DNA of 7,368 nt from Sulfurimonas sp. (GCA_022712775.1 JAFLJZ010000270.1:1-7368), one strand, 5' to 3'; shown: positions 1 to 7,154, counted from the stretch's first letter. Translations and numbers: made by a program. Notes: generated from the sequence alone by a model not told the origin.

Positions 1-2
1 TG

Positions 3-65
3 CAAGATAATGAAGAAGCAAAAAAGTTTAGAGTAATCCAGAAGAAAACATTTACAATTAAATAA
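3..65 (+). CDS. C-terminal end of an unidentified upstream gene (partial)
   Basis: An open frame enters from the left edge and stops at TAA 63-65, leaving 20 codons that end in KKTFTIK. The residues are charged and ordinary for a protein C-terminus. Of the other two plus-strand frames, one stops at base 10 and the other at base 36, so this is the best reading. No domain or motif is visible and I do not recognise the protein. The alternative is that these bases are non-coding and the frame is open by chance. Confidence 0.3.
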   Translation, partial: QDNEEAKKFRVIQKKTFTIK

Positions 66-72
66 GGTCTTG

Positions 73-100
73 TTAACAGTTTATTAACATAAAAATAACA
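73..100 (+). repeat. Three TTAACA-type direct repeats at 11-bp period (candidate operator)
   Basis: TTAACA occurs at 73-78 and again at 84-89, with ATAACA at 95-100. The three start points are exactly 11 bases apart, so they lie on one face of the helix. The first copy is inside the palindrome TGTTAACA (71-78), and the second coincides with the putative -35 box of the porin promoter. Direct repeats at about 11 bp are typical binding sites of OmpR/PhoB-family response regulators. That a regulator binds here is inference. Confidence 0.4.
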
Positions 101-113
101 CATAGTTGATAAT
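84..113 (+). promoter_or_regulatory. Putative sigma-70 promoter of the porin gene
   Basis: A -35-like TTAACA (84-89; 5 of 6 to TTGACA) and a -10-like GATAAT (108-113; 5 of 6 to TATAAT) are separated by 18 bases. TATTAT at 113-118 is an alternative -10. Transcription would start near base 120, giving a leader of about 35 bases. The surrounding bases are strongly AT-rich, which suits Campylobacterota promoters, where the -35 box is often weak. Confidence 0.45.
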
Positions 114-155
114 ATTATGTCATCATTGTGATAATTAAAAATCAAGGGATTAAAA

Positions 156-1535
156 ATGAAAAAAATACTTATGTCATTAGCAGCTATAACTGCTACAGTT
201 GCTCTACAAGCGGAAACTCCAGCAGTAAAAGATACAGCTCTATTCGCTGGTGGCGAAGTAAGTGGTCAATTTAAAGTTATGCATATTATCAGTGATGATA
301 CTAATGGATTTGCTCCAGAAGATGGAAGTGGTTACTTAGGTGTATTAAAATATACAACTCCTGAAGTACTGACTGGCCTTAAATTTGGTGCAGGTTTTTA
401 TATAAATGGAGACACTGGTCTAACTGACTGGAACGATGATGATGTTAATGCAAAAGGTATGTTTACAGATAGTGAAGGTAAAACAAAAACTCTTTTAGGT
501 GAAGCATATTTAGATTATAAAAGTAAGATGGTAGATGTTAAAGTTGGTCGTCAAATTTTAAATACTCCATTAACAAAAATCAAATGGTCTTTAATGCCAA
601 ACTTTTATGAAGCAGGTGTAGTTACAGTTAAACCTATGAAAGGTCTTTCTTTAACAGTAGCACATATTGATGCTATGGCTTATGGTTCTCGTTCTGCTAC
701 AGACTTCAGTCTTATCGGTGAGAAAACAGGAACTGCTGGTGTTGTAACACCAACTATGGCACAGTCAGAGAACATTGAAGCTAGAGAGCAGGCAAGGTTT
801 ATAAATCTTGGTACTGCTGCTGGAGTAAAAGAAACAAATGGTATGACAGCTTTTAATGCTACATATAAAGCTGGGAAAAACTTTAAAATTTCTATCTGGG
901 ATTACATTGCTCATGATATCTCAAATACTATATATGCAGATGCTATGTACAAAATGCCTGTTATGAAAGGTACAAATTTATCTTTAAATGCTCAGTATCT
1001 GACACAAAGTGAAGATGGAGAGAAACTTGCAGGAGCATTAAACTATAGCATGTATGGAGCTAAAGCAAAGATTGGAAACAAAAAATGGTCAGGATATGTT
1101 GCATACAATAAATCAAATGATCAAGCAAATGATATGACCGGTGTTACAAATACTTTTAAGGTTGAGAGTGGTTTTCACAATGCTTTTGGTGCAGATCCAG
1201 CATACACAAGTTCAATCTTTTCTAGAAATGCTTACCGTCAAGATGTAGGTGCTTATAAAATTGGTGGACATTATTCTATTATGAAAGGTTTAAAAATCAT
1301 GGTTTCTTATGCTAATTATGGTAAATCAAAAACTGATAGTGCTTGGGGTGGAGCATTGACACCTAGCAATGATGCAACTGAAACAGATATTGTTCTTGTA
1401 TATAAACCAACAAAAGCTTGGATGTTAAAAATCTTTAATGCAAGAAGAACTAGTGAGTACGACTATAGTGGTACAGCAGATATTACTGAAGGGAAACAAA
1501 ATCACTTTCGTGCTATAGCTTCGTATAAGTTCTAG
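156..1535 (+). CDS. Outer-membrane porin, OprD-like family
   Basis: This 459-residue protein is predicted to form a beta-barrel channel in the outer membrane for passive entry of small solutes. It opens with a Sec signal peptide: MKK, a hydrophobic stretch at residues 4-17, and a likely signal peptidase I cut after Ala19 (LQA/ET). The rest has alternating, aromatic-rich strands with Gly/Asn/Asp-rich loops and no long hydrophobic helix. It ends in Tyr-Lys-Phe, and a terminal Phe is the usual recognition mark for the BAM assembly machine. The segment at residues 130-170 (VGRQILNTPL, then MPNFYEAG) matches the pattern I know from OprD-like porins of Campylobacterota. The start is supported by AAGGGA (144-149), six bases before ATG. 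The gene stands alone, with its own promoter region and a terminator after it. The substrate cannot be read from the sequence. Family assignment is good; the exact subfamily is less certain. Confidence 0.88.
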   Translation: MKKILMSLAAITATVALQAETPAVKDTALFAGGEVSGQFKVMHIISDDTNGFAPEDGSGYLGVLKYTTPEVLTGLKFGAGFYINGDTGLTDWNDDDVNAKGMFTDSEGKTKTLLGEAYLDYKSKMVDVKVGRQILNTPLTKIKWSLMPNFYEAGVVTVKPMKGLSLTVAHIDAMAYGSRSATDFSLIGEKTGTAGVVTPTMAQSENIEAREQARFINLGTAAGVKETNGMTAFNATYKAGKNFKISIWDYIAHDISNTIYADAMYKMPVMKGTNLSLNAQYLTQSEDGEKLAGALNYSMYGAKAKIGNKKWSGYVAYNKSNDQANDMTGVTNTFKVESGFHNAFGADPAYTSSIFSRNAYRQDVGAYKIGGHYSIMKGLKIMVSYANYGKSKTDSAWGGALTPSNDATETDIVLVYKPTKAWMLKIFNARRTSEYDYSGTADITEGKQNHFRAIASYKF

Positions 1536-1553
1536 AACTTAATTTTTTCAAGT

Positions 1554-1596
1554 CCCAATATCAACTTATGGTGGTATTGGGTAGTATAATTTTTTT
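1554..1596 (+). terminator. Probable intrinsic terminator of the porin gene
   Basis: CCCAATATCA (1554-1563) pairs with TGGTATTGGG (1572-1581), with one G-T wobble and an 8-base loop. A run of seven T follows at 1590-1596, eighteen bases after the porin stop codon. The T run begins eight bases beyond the stem, further than in an ideal terminator, so efficiency is uncertain. Confidence 0.55.
1585..1590 (+). promoter_or_regulatory. Possible -10 box for the uup gene
   Basis: A perfect TATAAT lies between the porin terminator stem and its T run. No TTGACA-like box sits 16-18 bases upstream, but -35 boxes are often absent in Campylobacterota. If active, it would give uup a leader of about 105 bases containing the hairpin at 1605-1630. 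The alternative is that the match is a by-product of the AT-rich terminator tail. TATAAG at 1688-1693 is another weak candidate but lies only nine bases before the start codon. Confidence 0.25.
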
Positions 1597-1604
1597 CATT
1601 CATT

Positions 1605-1630
1605 GCAACATCTTATGCCAAAGATGTTGC
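1605..1630. repeat. Perfect 10-bp inverted repeat ahead of uup
   Basis: GCAACATCTT (1605-1614) and AAGATGTTGC (1621-1630) are exact reverse complements around the 6-base loop ATGCCA. Neither strand has a T run directly after the stem, so it does not look like a terminator. It could be an RNA hairpin in the uup leader, a protein-binding palindrome, or a copy of a small dispersed intergenic repeat. Function unknown. Confidence 0.5.
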
Positions 1631-1701
1631 TCCTTCACTTAATAAGCACCTCTTAACCATATTCAGGGTACCATTAGACAAATCAATTATAAGACATATC
1701 A

Positions 1702-3642
1702 ATGGCATTAATAGACCTACAAAACATCTCTAAACACTATTCCGCACAAAAGATTCTCACAGAAGTTAACTTTCATGTTGATGAGGGTGAACGTATCGTT
1801 ATTATCGGTAAAAATGGTAGTGGTAAGTCAACACTTATGAAAATCGTAAATGGTACGCTTGAACATGATGGCGGACATAGAATCACAAAAAATGATTTAG
1901 AGATTAAGATGCTTGACCAAAGACCCAACTTTAAAGAGGGTCATACTGTCCGTGAAGCTGTTGAAGATGGTCTTGCTGAACTCAATGATGCAAAAACAAA
2001 ATACAATAAAATATCCCTCCTTTTAGCTGAAGACTTTGAAAATAAAAGACTTCTTGATGAACATGCTAAAATATCTGCCTATATAGAACATCATAATGCA
2101 TGGAATCTTGATGATAAGATCGAGAGAATTATCCAACACTTTGATTTAAAACAATATGAGCATAAACCAATAGACCTATTAAGTGGTGGTGAACAACGTC
2201 GTGTTGCTCTTGCCTCTTTACTTTTACAAAAGCCCGATATATTACTTTTAGATGAGCCTACCAATCACCTTGATGTTTATATGGTTGAGTTTTTAGAAGA
2301 GTTGATTTTAAAAGAAAAATTCACACTTGTTTTCATCTCTCATGATAGATACTTCATAGATAGAATCGCTACAAAATCGGTAGAAGTTGATGACTGTGTT
2401 CTTCGTACCTATAGTGGTGGGTATTCAAGTTACCTCACACAAAAAGCAGAATGGATACGTACACTTCAAAAACAACATGATAATCTTCTTGGTGTTTTAA
2501 AAAGAGAAAATGAGTGGTTCGCTCGTGGAGTTCGTGCACGACTTAAAAGAAATGAAGGTCGTAAAGAGCGACTAATGAATTTAAGAGAAGATGCCAAAAC
2601 AAATCCTGCAAAAATACGAAAAATGTCTGTGGAACTTCAACGTGAAGCAAAACACTTTAACCGCGACAAAAGTATTAACAAACAAAAAATGCTTTTTGAA
2701 GTAGAAGACTTAGGTTTAACTCTTGGAAATAAAGAACTACTCAAAAACTTTACTACGAGAATCTTACAAAAAGATGTTATCGCCATAGTAGGACCAAATG
2801 GAAGTGGAAAATCAACACTGCTCAGAGCTCTTTTAGGACGTATGGAGCCTACGAGTGGAACGATTAAACAAGGTGAGTTTAAAATAGGCTATTTTGACCA
2901 ACACAGAGAGATGTTAGATGATGATAAGAATCTGATGGAAACTTTTTGTCCTCATGGTGGAGATAGGGTAAGTGTTCGAGGTAAAGATTTGCATGTATAT
3001 GGATATTTAAAAAACTTTTTATTTCCTCGTGATTTTTTAGAGAAAAAAATAGGCGTTCTAAGTGGTGGCGAAAAAAATAGAATCGCCCTAGCCCTACTTT
3101 TTACTAAGGACGTAGATATTTTAATTCTCGATGAGCCTACAAATGACTTAGATATTCCTACTATAAATATTTTAGAAGAACAACTTACAAACTTTGCAGG
3201 AGCTGTTATCATAGTAAGTCATGATAGGTATTTTGTAGATAAGATTGCAAAAAAACTTTTCATATTTAAAGCAGATAAAACAATCGAAGAATCACACCAA
3301 CAATATTCAGAATATTTGGACTTAGAAAAAGAATTAAAAGAACTAGATTCTATGGCAAATGAAGCTACAAAAGAAAAACCAAAAGAAGTAGTAAAAGAAA
3401 AAACAAAAGTACTCAAACTTACTTTTAAAGAAAAAATAGCCTTAGAAAAGTTACCAGAGGAAATCGAAACTATAGAATCGCAAATAGAAGAAAAAAACAA
3501 CTGTTTAGCGGATCCAAAATGTTATGAAGAGATAGGTTTAACTATTATTGCAAAAGAATTAACTGAACTAGAAGAATTGTATGAATTAAAAATCGAAGAG
3601 CTTTTAGAAATAGAAGAAAAAGTTGAAGCCATAAACTCATAA
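1702..3642 (+). CDS. uup: ABC-F family ATPase, Uup type
   Basis: This 646-residue soluble protein has two ABC ATPase domains in one chain and no membrane segment, which defines ABC-F. Domain 1 has Walker A GKNGSGKST (36-44), signature LSGGEQRR (160-167), Walker B DILLLDEP (179-186) and switch His214. Domain 2 has GPNGSGKST (364-372), LSGGEKNR (453-460), DILILDEP (472-479) and His507. The charged helical linker between them (about 240-330) carries FARGVRARLKRNEGR (273-287), which, with the VRGKDLHVYGYLKNFLF segment in domain 2 and a Lys/Glu-rich coiled-coil tail (about 551-646), points to Uup rather than EttA or YheS. E. coli Uup binds branched DNA, limits precise transposon excision and acts on ribosomes; which role dominates here is not visible. 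All catalytic motifs are intact. No good Shine-Dalgarno precedes ATG 1702, but the protein aligns with the family from its first residues (MALIDLQNISKHY). It converges with the DAHP synthase gene across 20 bases. Confidence 0.92.
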   Translation: MALIDLQNISKHYSAQKILTEVNFHVDEGERIVIIGKNGSGKSTLMKIVNGTLEHDGGHRITKNDLEIKMLDQRPNFKEGHTVREAVEDGLAELNDAKTKYNKISLLLAEDFENKRLLDEHAKISAYIEHHNAWNLDDKIERIIQHFDLKQYEHKPIDLLSGGEQRRVALASLLLQKPDILLLDEPTNHLDVYMVEFLEELILKEKFTLVFISHDRYFIDRIATKSVEVDDCVLRTYSGGYSSYLTQKAEWIRTLQKQHDNLLGVLKRENEWFARGVRARLKRNEGRKERLMNLREDAKTNPAKIRKMSVELQREAKHFNRDKSINKQKMLFEVEDLGLTLGNKELLKNFTTRILQKDVIAIVGPNGSGKSTLLRALLGRMEPTSGTIKQGEFKIGYFDQHREMLDDDKNLMETFCPHGGDRVSVRGKDLHVYGYLKNFLFPRDFLEKKIGVLSGGEKNRIALALLFTKDVDILILDEPTNDLDIPTINILEEQLTNFAGAVIIVSHDRYFVDKIAKKLFIFKADKTIEESHQQYSEYLDLEKELKELDSMANEATKEKPKEVVKEKTKVLKLTFKEKIALEKLPEEIETIESQIEEKNNCLADPKCYEEIGLTIIAKELTELEELYELKIEELLEIEEKVEAINS

Positions 3643-3662
3643 AGAGCTTATGTTAAAAAATA

Positions 3663-5012
3663 TTACTTTCTAGCTTCTTTCAAAGAATCCGCAATTAAAA
3701 ATGCAAGTTCTAAAGATTGGTCTGCGTTTAAACGAGGGTCACAATGTGTATGGTAACGAGAAGATAAATCTTCTTCAGTTACAGTAAAACTTCCACCGAT
3801 ACACTCAGTTACATTTTTACCTGTCATCTCCATATGGACACCACCAGCATGTGTACCTTCAGCTTTATGAACTTGGAAAAATTCTTTCATCTCAGTTAAA
3901 ATAGCATCAACTGGACGTGTTTTATAATTGTTTGAAGATTTAATAGTATTTCCATGCATTGGATCACATGACCATACAACTTTTAAACCTTCTCTCTGGA
4001 CTGCTTTAATTAGAGCAGGAAGTCCATCACCAACTTTTCCTGCACCCATTCTTACGATTACATTTAAACGTCCAGCTTCATTTTCTGGGTTGAGTACATT
4101 TGCAAGTCTTACAAGGTCATCGGGATCCATTGTAGGTCCAGCTTTTACACCAATAGGATTCTTAACACCACGAAGGTATTCAACATGCGCACCATCAAGT
4201 TGACGTGTTCTATCGCCTATCCATAACATATGTGCTGATGTATCGTACCAATCACCAGTTATAGAATCTTGGCGAGTAAACGCTTCTTCATAAGGAAGTA
4301 AAAGTGCTTCATGTGAAGTATAAAAGTCTGTTTCTCTTAAAGTTCTGTATGTTTTAGAAGTAACACCACATGCTTCCATAAATTGTAAAGATTTTTCAAT
4401 ATCTTCTGATAAAGCTTCGTATTTTTTCGTTACATCAGCTTGGTGAGCAAAATCTAAGGTCCAACTATGTACTTTATGTAAGTCAGCTAAACCACCTGAT
4501 GCAAATGCACGGAGAAGGTTTAAAGTAGATGATGCTTGGTTATAGGCTTGAATCATACGTCTTGGATCTGGAACACGAGCATCAGCTGTAAACTCAGAAC
4601 CATTGATAATATCTCCACGGTATGAAGCTAAAGTAACTCCATCAAATGTCTCTGTATCTGAAGAACGAGGTTTAGCAAATTGACCAGCCATACGTCCAAC
4701 TTTTACTACAGGTAAGCCACCTGCATATGTCATTACAATTGCCATTTGCATCATAGCCTTAAAACTGTCTCTTATATTATCAGCATGAAACTCAGCAAAA
4801 CTCTCAGCACAATCTCCGCCTTGAAGTAAAAAAGCTTCACCGTTTGCAACATTCCCTAGTTGATTTTTTAATGAGCATGCTTCGCCTGCAAAAACTAATG
4901 GTGGATAATTTTTCAATTCTGCAAGAACTTTATCTAATGCTTCTTGGTTTGGATAAGTTGGTTGTTGTAAAATTGGTTTTTCTCTCCAACTTGATGGACT
5001 CCAAATGCTCAT
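3663..5012 (-). CDS. Class II 3-deoxy-7-phosphoheptulonate (DAHP) synthase
   Basis: This enzyme condenses phosphoenolpyruvate with erythrose 4-phosphate, the first step of the shikimate pathway to Phe, Tyr, Trp and chorismate, in the cytosol. The 449-residue protein is the plant/Mycobacterium class II type, unrelated in sequence to E. coli AroF/G/H. Expected metal ligands are Cys68 (GGDCAES), His353 (CDPMHGN), Glu395 (HMEMTG) and Asp425 (HCDPRLN); the last three keep the spacing of the M. tuberculosis enzyme. Substrate-binding segments such as [36 protein letters not shown] and [13 protein letters not shown] are intact. Length is about normal (M. tuberculosis AroG is 462). On the minus strand AAGGT (5019-5023) lies six bases before the ATG. 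The gene is alone in its orientation and converges with uup; I see no clear hairpin terminator in the 20-base gap. Symbols differ between species (aroG, aroF, dhs), so none is assigned. Confidence 0.97.
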   Translation of the reverse strand: MSIWSPSSWREKPILQQPTYPNQEALDKVLAELKNYPPLVFAGEACSLKNQLGNVANGEAFLLQGGDCAESFAEFHADNIRDSFKAMMQMAIVMTYAGGLPVVKVGRMAGQFAKPRSSDTETFDGVTLASYRGDIINGSEFTADARVPDPRRMIQAYNQASSTLNLLRAFASGGLADLHKVHSWTLDFAHQADVTKKYEALSEDIEKSLQFMEACGVTSKTYRTLRETDFYTSHEALLLPYEEAFTRQDSITGDWYDTSAHMLWIGDRTRQLDGAHVEYLRGVKNPIGVKAGPTMDPDDLVRLANVLNPENEAGRLNVIVRMGAGKVGDGLPALIKAVQREGLKVVWSCDPMHGNTIKSSNNYKTRPVDAILTEMKEFFQVHKAEGTHAGGVHMEMTGKNVTECIGGSFTVTEEDLSSRYHTHCDPRLNADQSLELAFLIADSLKEARK

Positions 5013-5041
5013 AATAGGACCTTAATGTATAATTTTTTTGC

Positions 5042-5047
5042 ATTTTA
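5042..5047 (-). promoter_or_regulatory. Possible -10 box of the DAHP synthase gene
   Basis: Read on the minus strand, TAAAAT lies about 30 bases before the start codon and would give a leader of roughly 20 bases. No recognisable -35 box accompanies it. Just upstream on the same strand is a near-tandem repeat, ATTTTAGGT then ATTTTAAGGT (5065 down to 5047). The call rests on position and AT-richness only. Confidence 0.3.
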
Positions 5048-5109
5048 CCTTAAAATACCTAAAATAGCACTTACTTTGCGTTGTAAGCTATCTTTATGGA
5101 TTAAATAAG

Positions 5110-5115
5110 TATAAT
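5110..5115 (+). promoter_or_regulatory. Putative -10 box for the GGDEF-cvpA-fur-lysS cluster
   Basis: A perfect TATAAT lies 31 bases before the GGDEF start codon, predicting transcription from about base 5122 and a short leader that includes the ribosome-binding site. No good -35 box is seen at 16-18 bases; TTGTAA (5081-5086) is 23 bases away. It is the only strong-looking promoter ahead of the four-gene cluster. Confidence 0.45.
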
Positions 5116-5133
5116 CTCGATATATTTTGCTAT

Positions 5134-5138
5134 AGGAA
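5134..5138 (+). promoter_or_regulatory. Ribosome-binding site choosing ATG 5147 over ATG 5143
   Basis: AGGAA is followed by two out-of-phase ATGs in ATGAATG. The first (5143) is only four bases from the site, and its frame stops after four codons. The second (5147) is eight bases away and opens the GGDEF protein, so it is the real start. Confidence 0.6.
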
Positions 5139-5146
5139 TCTCATGA

Positions 5147-6070
5147 ATGGAAAAAGATGATTTAAAATCTCTTGTTACACAAATGTACGAAAGTTTACTC
5201 GATAATATAAATCAGCAAGATGAAGCAAGTAAAGAGCAGGTAGTTCAATTTCTAAGAGATTCTGTTGATATTGTCTCAAGTATATCTGAGGAAAAAATAG
5301 ATTCTATAGAACATGCTAAATCAGCATTTAATAATGCTTACCAAGAAATTGCTAATAAAAGTATTTCCTCCTACCAACATACAAATGAAAGGTTTGAGAG
5401 ATTAACACAAATGCATGAAGAAACGCTTTCAAGTTATTCAGATCAGATGATAAATATACCTGCTATAACAGAAAAATTTAATGATATCCAATCACATATG
5501 GTAGATGAAGTTAAAAAAGCAAACGATATAATTTCAAAACTTACAACACAGGTTGAATCACTAGAAAAAGATTCTAATCTTGATGCGCTTACTAAAGTGT
5601 TTAATAGACGTGCACTTTCTAAACATTTAGACTATATATGTACACAACAAAATAGCAAACATGAACTACATCTTCTTATACTTGACCTTGATGATTTCAA
5701 AGCTATAAATGATACACATGGTCATATTGCTGGAGATAAAATTCTTATTTTTATTGCAAATATTCTTAAAAAAACTCTTAGAGATGGAGATAAAATATTT
5801 AGATATGGTGGAGAAGAATTTATACTTATCTTAAACCGTATAGATGCTATTCATTGTATGAAAATTGCTACGCGTATACTGAATTTAATCAGCAAAAATA
5901 AACTTATCTACAAAGGTAATAGCCTTAATGTTACAGTCAGTATGGGTACAACAATACTTCATAAAGACGATTCCCCAGATGATATAGTAGCACGAGCAGA
6001 CAAGGCTCTTTATAGAGCAAAAGAAAATGGAAAAAATAGAATATATACGGAGTTAAAAAATGGAAGTTAA
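5147..6070 (+). CDS. GGDEF-domain diguanylate cyclase with helical N-terminal region
   Basis: This protein of 307 residues is predicted to make cyclic di-GMP from two GTP in the cytosol. Residues 1-145 are almost wholly charged alpha helix with coiled-coil character; no membrane segment, PAS, GAF or receiver motif is seen, so the input signal is unknown. The GGDEF domain spans about 146-300: the entry motif DALTKVFNRRAL, metal-binding Asp180 in DLDDFKAIND (180-189), GH..GD, and the active loop GGEEF (221-225). The inhibitory I-site RxxD is present as Arg212-Asp215, exactly five residues before GGEEF, so product feedback is expected. All catalytic residues are intact, suggesting an active enzyme. 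There is no EAL or HD-GYP domain. It heads a plus-strand cluster, and its last 11 bases overlap cvpA. C. jejuni carries gatC ahead of cvpA and fur, so this gene is a notable difference. Confidence 0.93.
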   Translation: MEKDDLKSLVTQMYESLLDNINQQDEASKEQVVQFLRDSVDIVSSISEEKIDSIEHAKSAFNNAYQEIANKSISSYQHTNERFERLTQMHEETLSSYSDQMINIPAITEKFNDIQSHMVDEVKKANDIISKLTTQVESLEKDSNLDALTKVFNRRALSKHLDYICTQQNSKHELHLLILDLDDFKAINDTHGHIAGDKILIFIANILKKTLRDGDKIFRYGGEEFILILNRIDAIHCMKIATRILNLISKNKLIYKGNSLNVTVSMGTTILHKDDSPDDIVARADKALYRAKENGKNRIYTELKNGS

Positions 6071-6686
6071 TTATTTTGATATTATAGTTTCTATCATTAT
6101 TCTTTTTCTTGGTCTTAAGGGTATTATCAATGGCTTTTTCAAAGAGGTTTTTGGTCTTGTTGGAATCATTGGTGGTATCTTTGTAGCCTCAAGACTTGGT
6201 GATGGAGTAGGAGAATTTTTAAATAATTTAATTTTTAATTTTGATAATGCTTCAGCTGTTAGTTTTACAGGTTTTTTAGTTGTACTTGGACTTTTTTGGC
6301 TTCTTATGGTTGGAATTGGAATGGCATTTAAACACTTAACCTTACTAAGTGGACTTGGGCCTTTTGATAAAATTTTAGGCTTTGTATTTGGAGCAAGTAA
6401 ATTCTTTTTTATAGCTGCTGTTATCGCACATGCAGCGTACAGTATCAAAGCTATTAAATCTACTTTAGATGATACTAGCTTAAAAAATAGTATTCTTTTT
6501 CCTATTTTGACGCAAACAGGCTCCTATATTATGAAGTTAGATCCAGTAGGTATAAGTAAAGATATCAATGCTACAGCGGTATCTCTAAAAGATAAAGCAA
6601 ATGAAATTGTAGATAAATCAACACAAGGCATAGCTGATGACACAATCAAACAACTCAAAGATTCTATGCCAAATATGGAAAAATAA
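6060..6686 (+). CDS. cvpA: CvpA family inner-membrane protein
   Basis: This 208-residue integral membrane protein belongs to the family named for its requirement in colicin V production in E. coli; its general role is still poorly defined, with reported links to envelope stress tolerance. Four hydrophobic segments are visible at about 6-23, 28-45, 66-90 and 105-127. Between the last two lies the family hallmark GLGPFDKILGFVFGASK (98-114), a form of the usual LG..D..LG..FG..K. A soluble, Lys/Asp-rich tail of about 80 residues follows. The start overlaps the GGDEF gene by 11 bases and is supported by GGAG (6049-6052), seven bases upstream and inside that gene, so translation is probably coupled. 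The stop codon TAA directly abuts the fur start codon. The same neighbour (Cj0399) sits before fur in C. jejuni, which supports the identity. Confidence 0.9.
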   Translation: MEVNYFDIIVSIIILFLGLKGIINGFFKEVFGLVGIIGGIFVASRLGDGVGEFLNNLIFNFDNASAVSFTGFLVVLGLFWLLMVGIGMAFKHLTLLSGLGPFDKILGFVFGASKFFFIAAVIAHAAYSIKAIKSTLDDTSLKNSILFPILTQTGSYIMKLDPVGISKDINATAVSLKDKANEIVDKSTQGIADDTIKQLKDSMPNMEK

Positions 6687-7154
6687 ATGTCTAATATAAC
6701 TACAAACTTTAATGATAAAACTGTTGAATATAAGCAACTTCTTGATGATTTCAAAACCTTGCTTAAGGCTAATTCCTTAAAGTTCACTATTCAAAGAGAA
6801 GTTATACTTGAGTCACTTTATAAATCTGATGAACATCTCACACCAGAATCACTTCATCATCTCATACAAGACAATTTTCCTGAACTAAAAACAGGAATTG
6901 CCACAGTATATAGAACCTTATCGCTTCTTGAAGAATCACATATGGTTACCTCTCTATCTTTTGGTGCACAAGGGAAAAAGTATGAACTCGGAGCAAAAGA
7001 GCATCATGACCATATGATATGTACTTCTTGTGGAGATATCACAGAATTTGTAGATGAGGATATAGAAAACCGCCAAGACGCAATTGCTGCGGAACTTGGT
7101 TTTAAGATTTCTGACCACTCTATGCAGATTTATGGAATCTGTAAAAACTGCTAA
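6687..7154 (+). CDS. fur: Ferric uptake regulator Fur
   Basis: Iron-dependent transcription regulator of 155 residues; with Fe(II) it binds operators and usually represses iron-uptake genes. The N-terminal winged helix contains LKFTIQREVIL (31-41), HLTPESL (50-56) and recognition helix GIATVYRTL (70-78). The C-terminal dimer domain has the metal-binding HHDH (106-109) and four cysteines, C112/C115 and C152/C155, matching the structural zinc site of C. jejuni Fur. The order of motifs and a 30-residue lead before the helix-turn-helix also match that protein, which favours Fur over PerR or Zur, though metal choice is not proven by sequence. The protein ends on the last zinc cysteine, whereas C. 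jejuni Fur continues for several residues. ATG follows the cvpA stop with no gap; GGAA (6677-6680) is six bases upstream. No promoter of its own is evident, so it is probably transcribed with the genes before it. Confidence 0.93.
   Translation: MSNITTNFNDKTVEYKQLLDDFKTLLKANSLKFTIQREVILESLYKSDEHLTPESLHHLIQDNFPELKTGIATVYRTLSLLEESHMVTSLSFGAQGKKYELGAKEHHDHMICTSCGDITEFVDEDIENRQDAIAAELGFKISDHSMQIYGICKNC

Noticed and set aside
108..126. Fur box starting at GATAAT
   Set aside because: Against the 19-base consensus only about 9 positions match, nearly all in the first hexamer, so it is not listed as a Fur site.
1615..1656. 13-codon open frame ahead of uup as a leader-peptide gene
   Set aside because: It has no Shine-Dalgarno and begins in the loop of a hairpin; kept only as part of a finding, not as a CDS.
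2952..3500. Two minus-strand open frames inside uup (2952-3212 and 3219-3500)
   Set aside because: They lie antisense to the second ATPase domain and tail of an intact gene, give Ser/Phe/Lys-rich translations with no domain, and have no reason to be translated.
3638..3665. Shared terminator between the convergent uup and DAHP synthase genes
   Set aside because: The CATAA/TTATG pairing is only five AT-rich base pairs, and the A/T run lies on the wrong side of it for either strand to act as a standard terminator.
3928..4203. Plus-strand open frame inside the DAHP synthase gene
   Set aside because: It is antisense to conserved metal- and substrate-binding segments, so its openness follows from the codons of the real gene.
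5143..5157. ATG 5143 as start of the GGDEF gene
   Set aside because: It is out of frame with the protein, stops after four codons and is too close to the ribosome-binding site.
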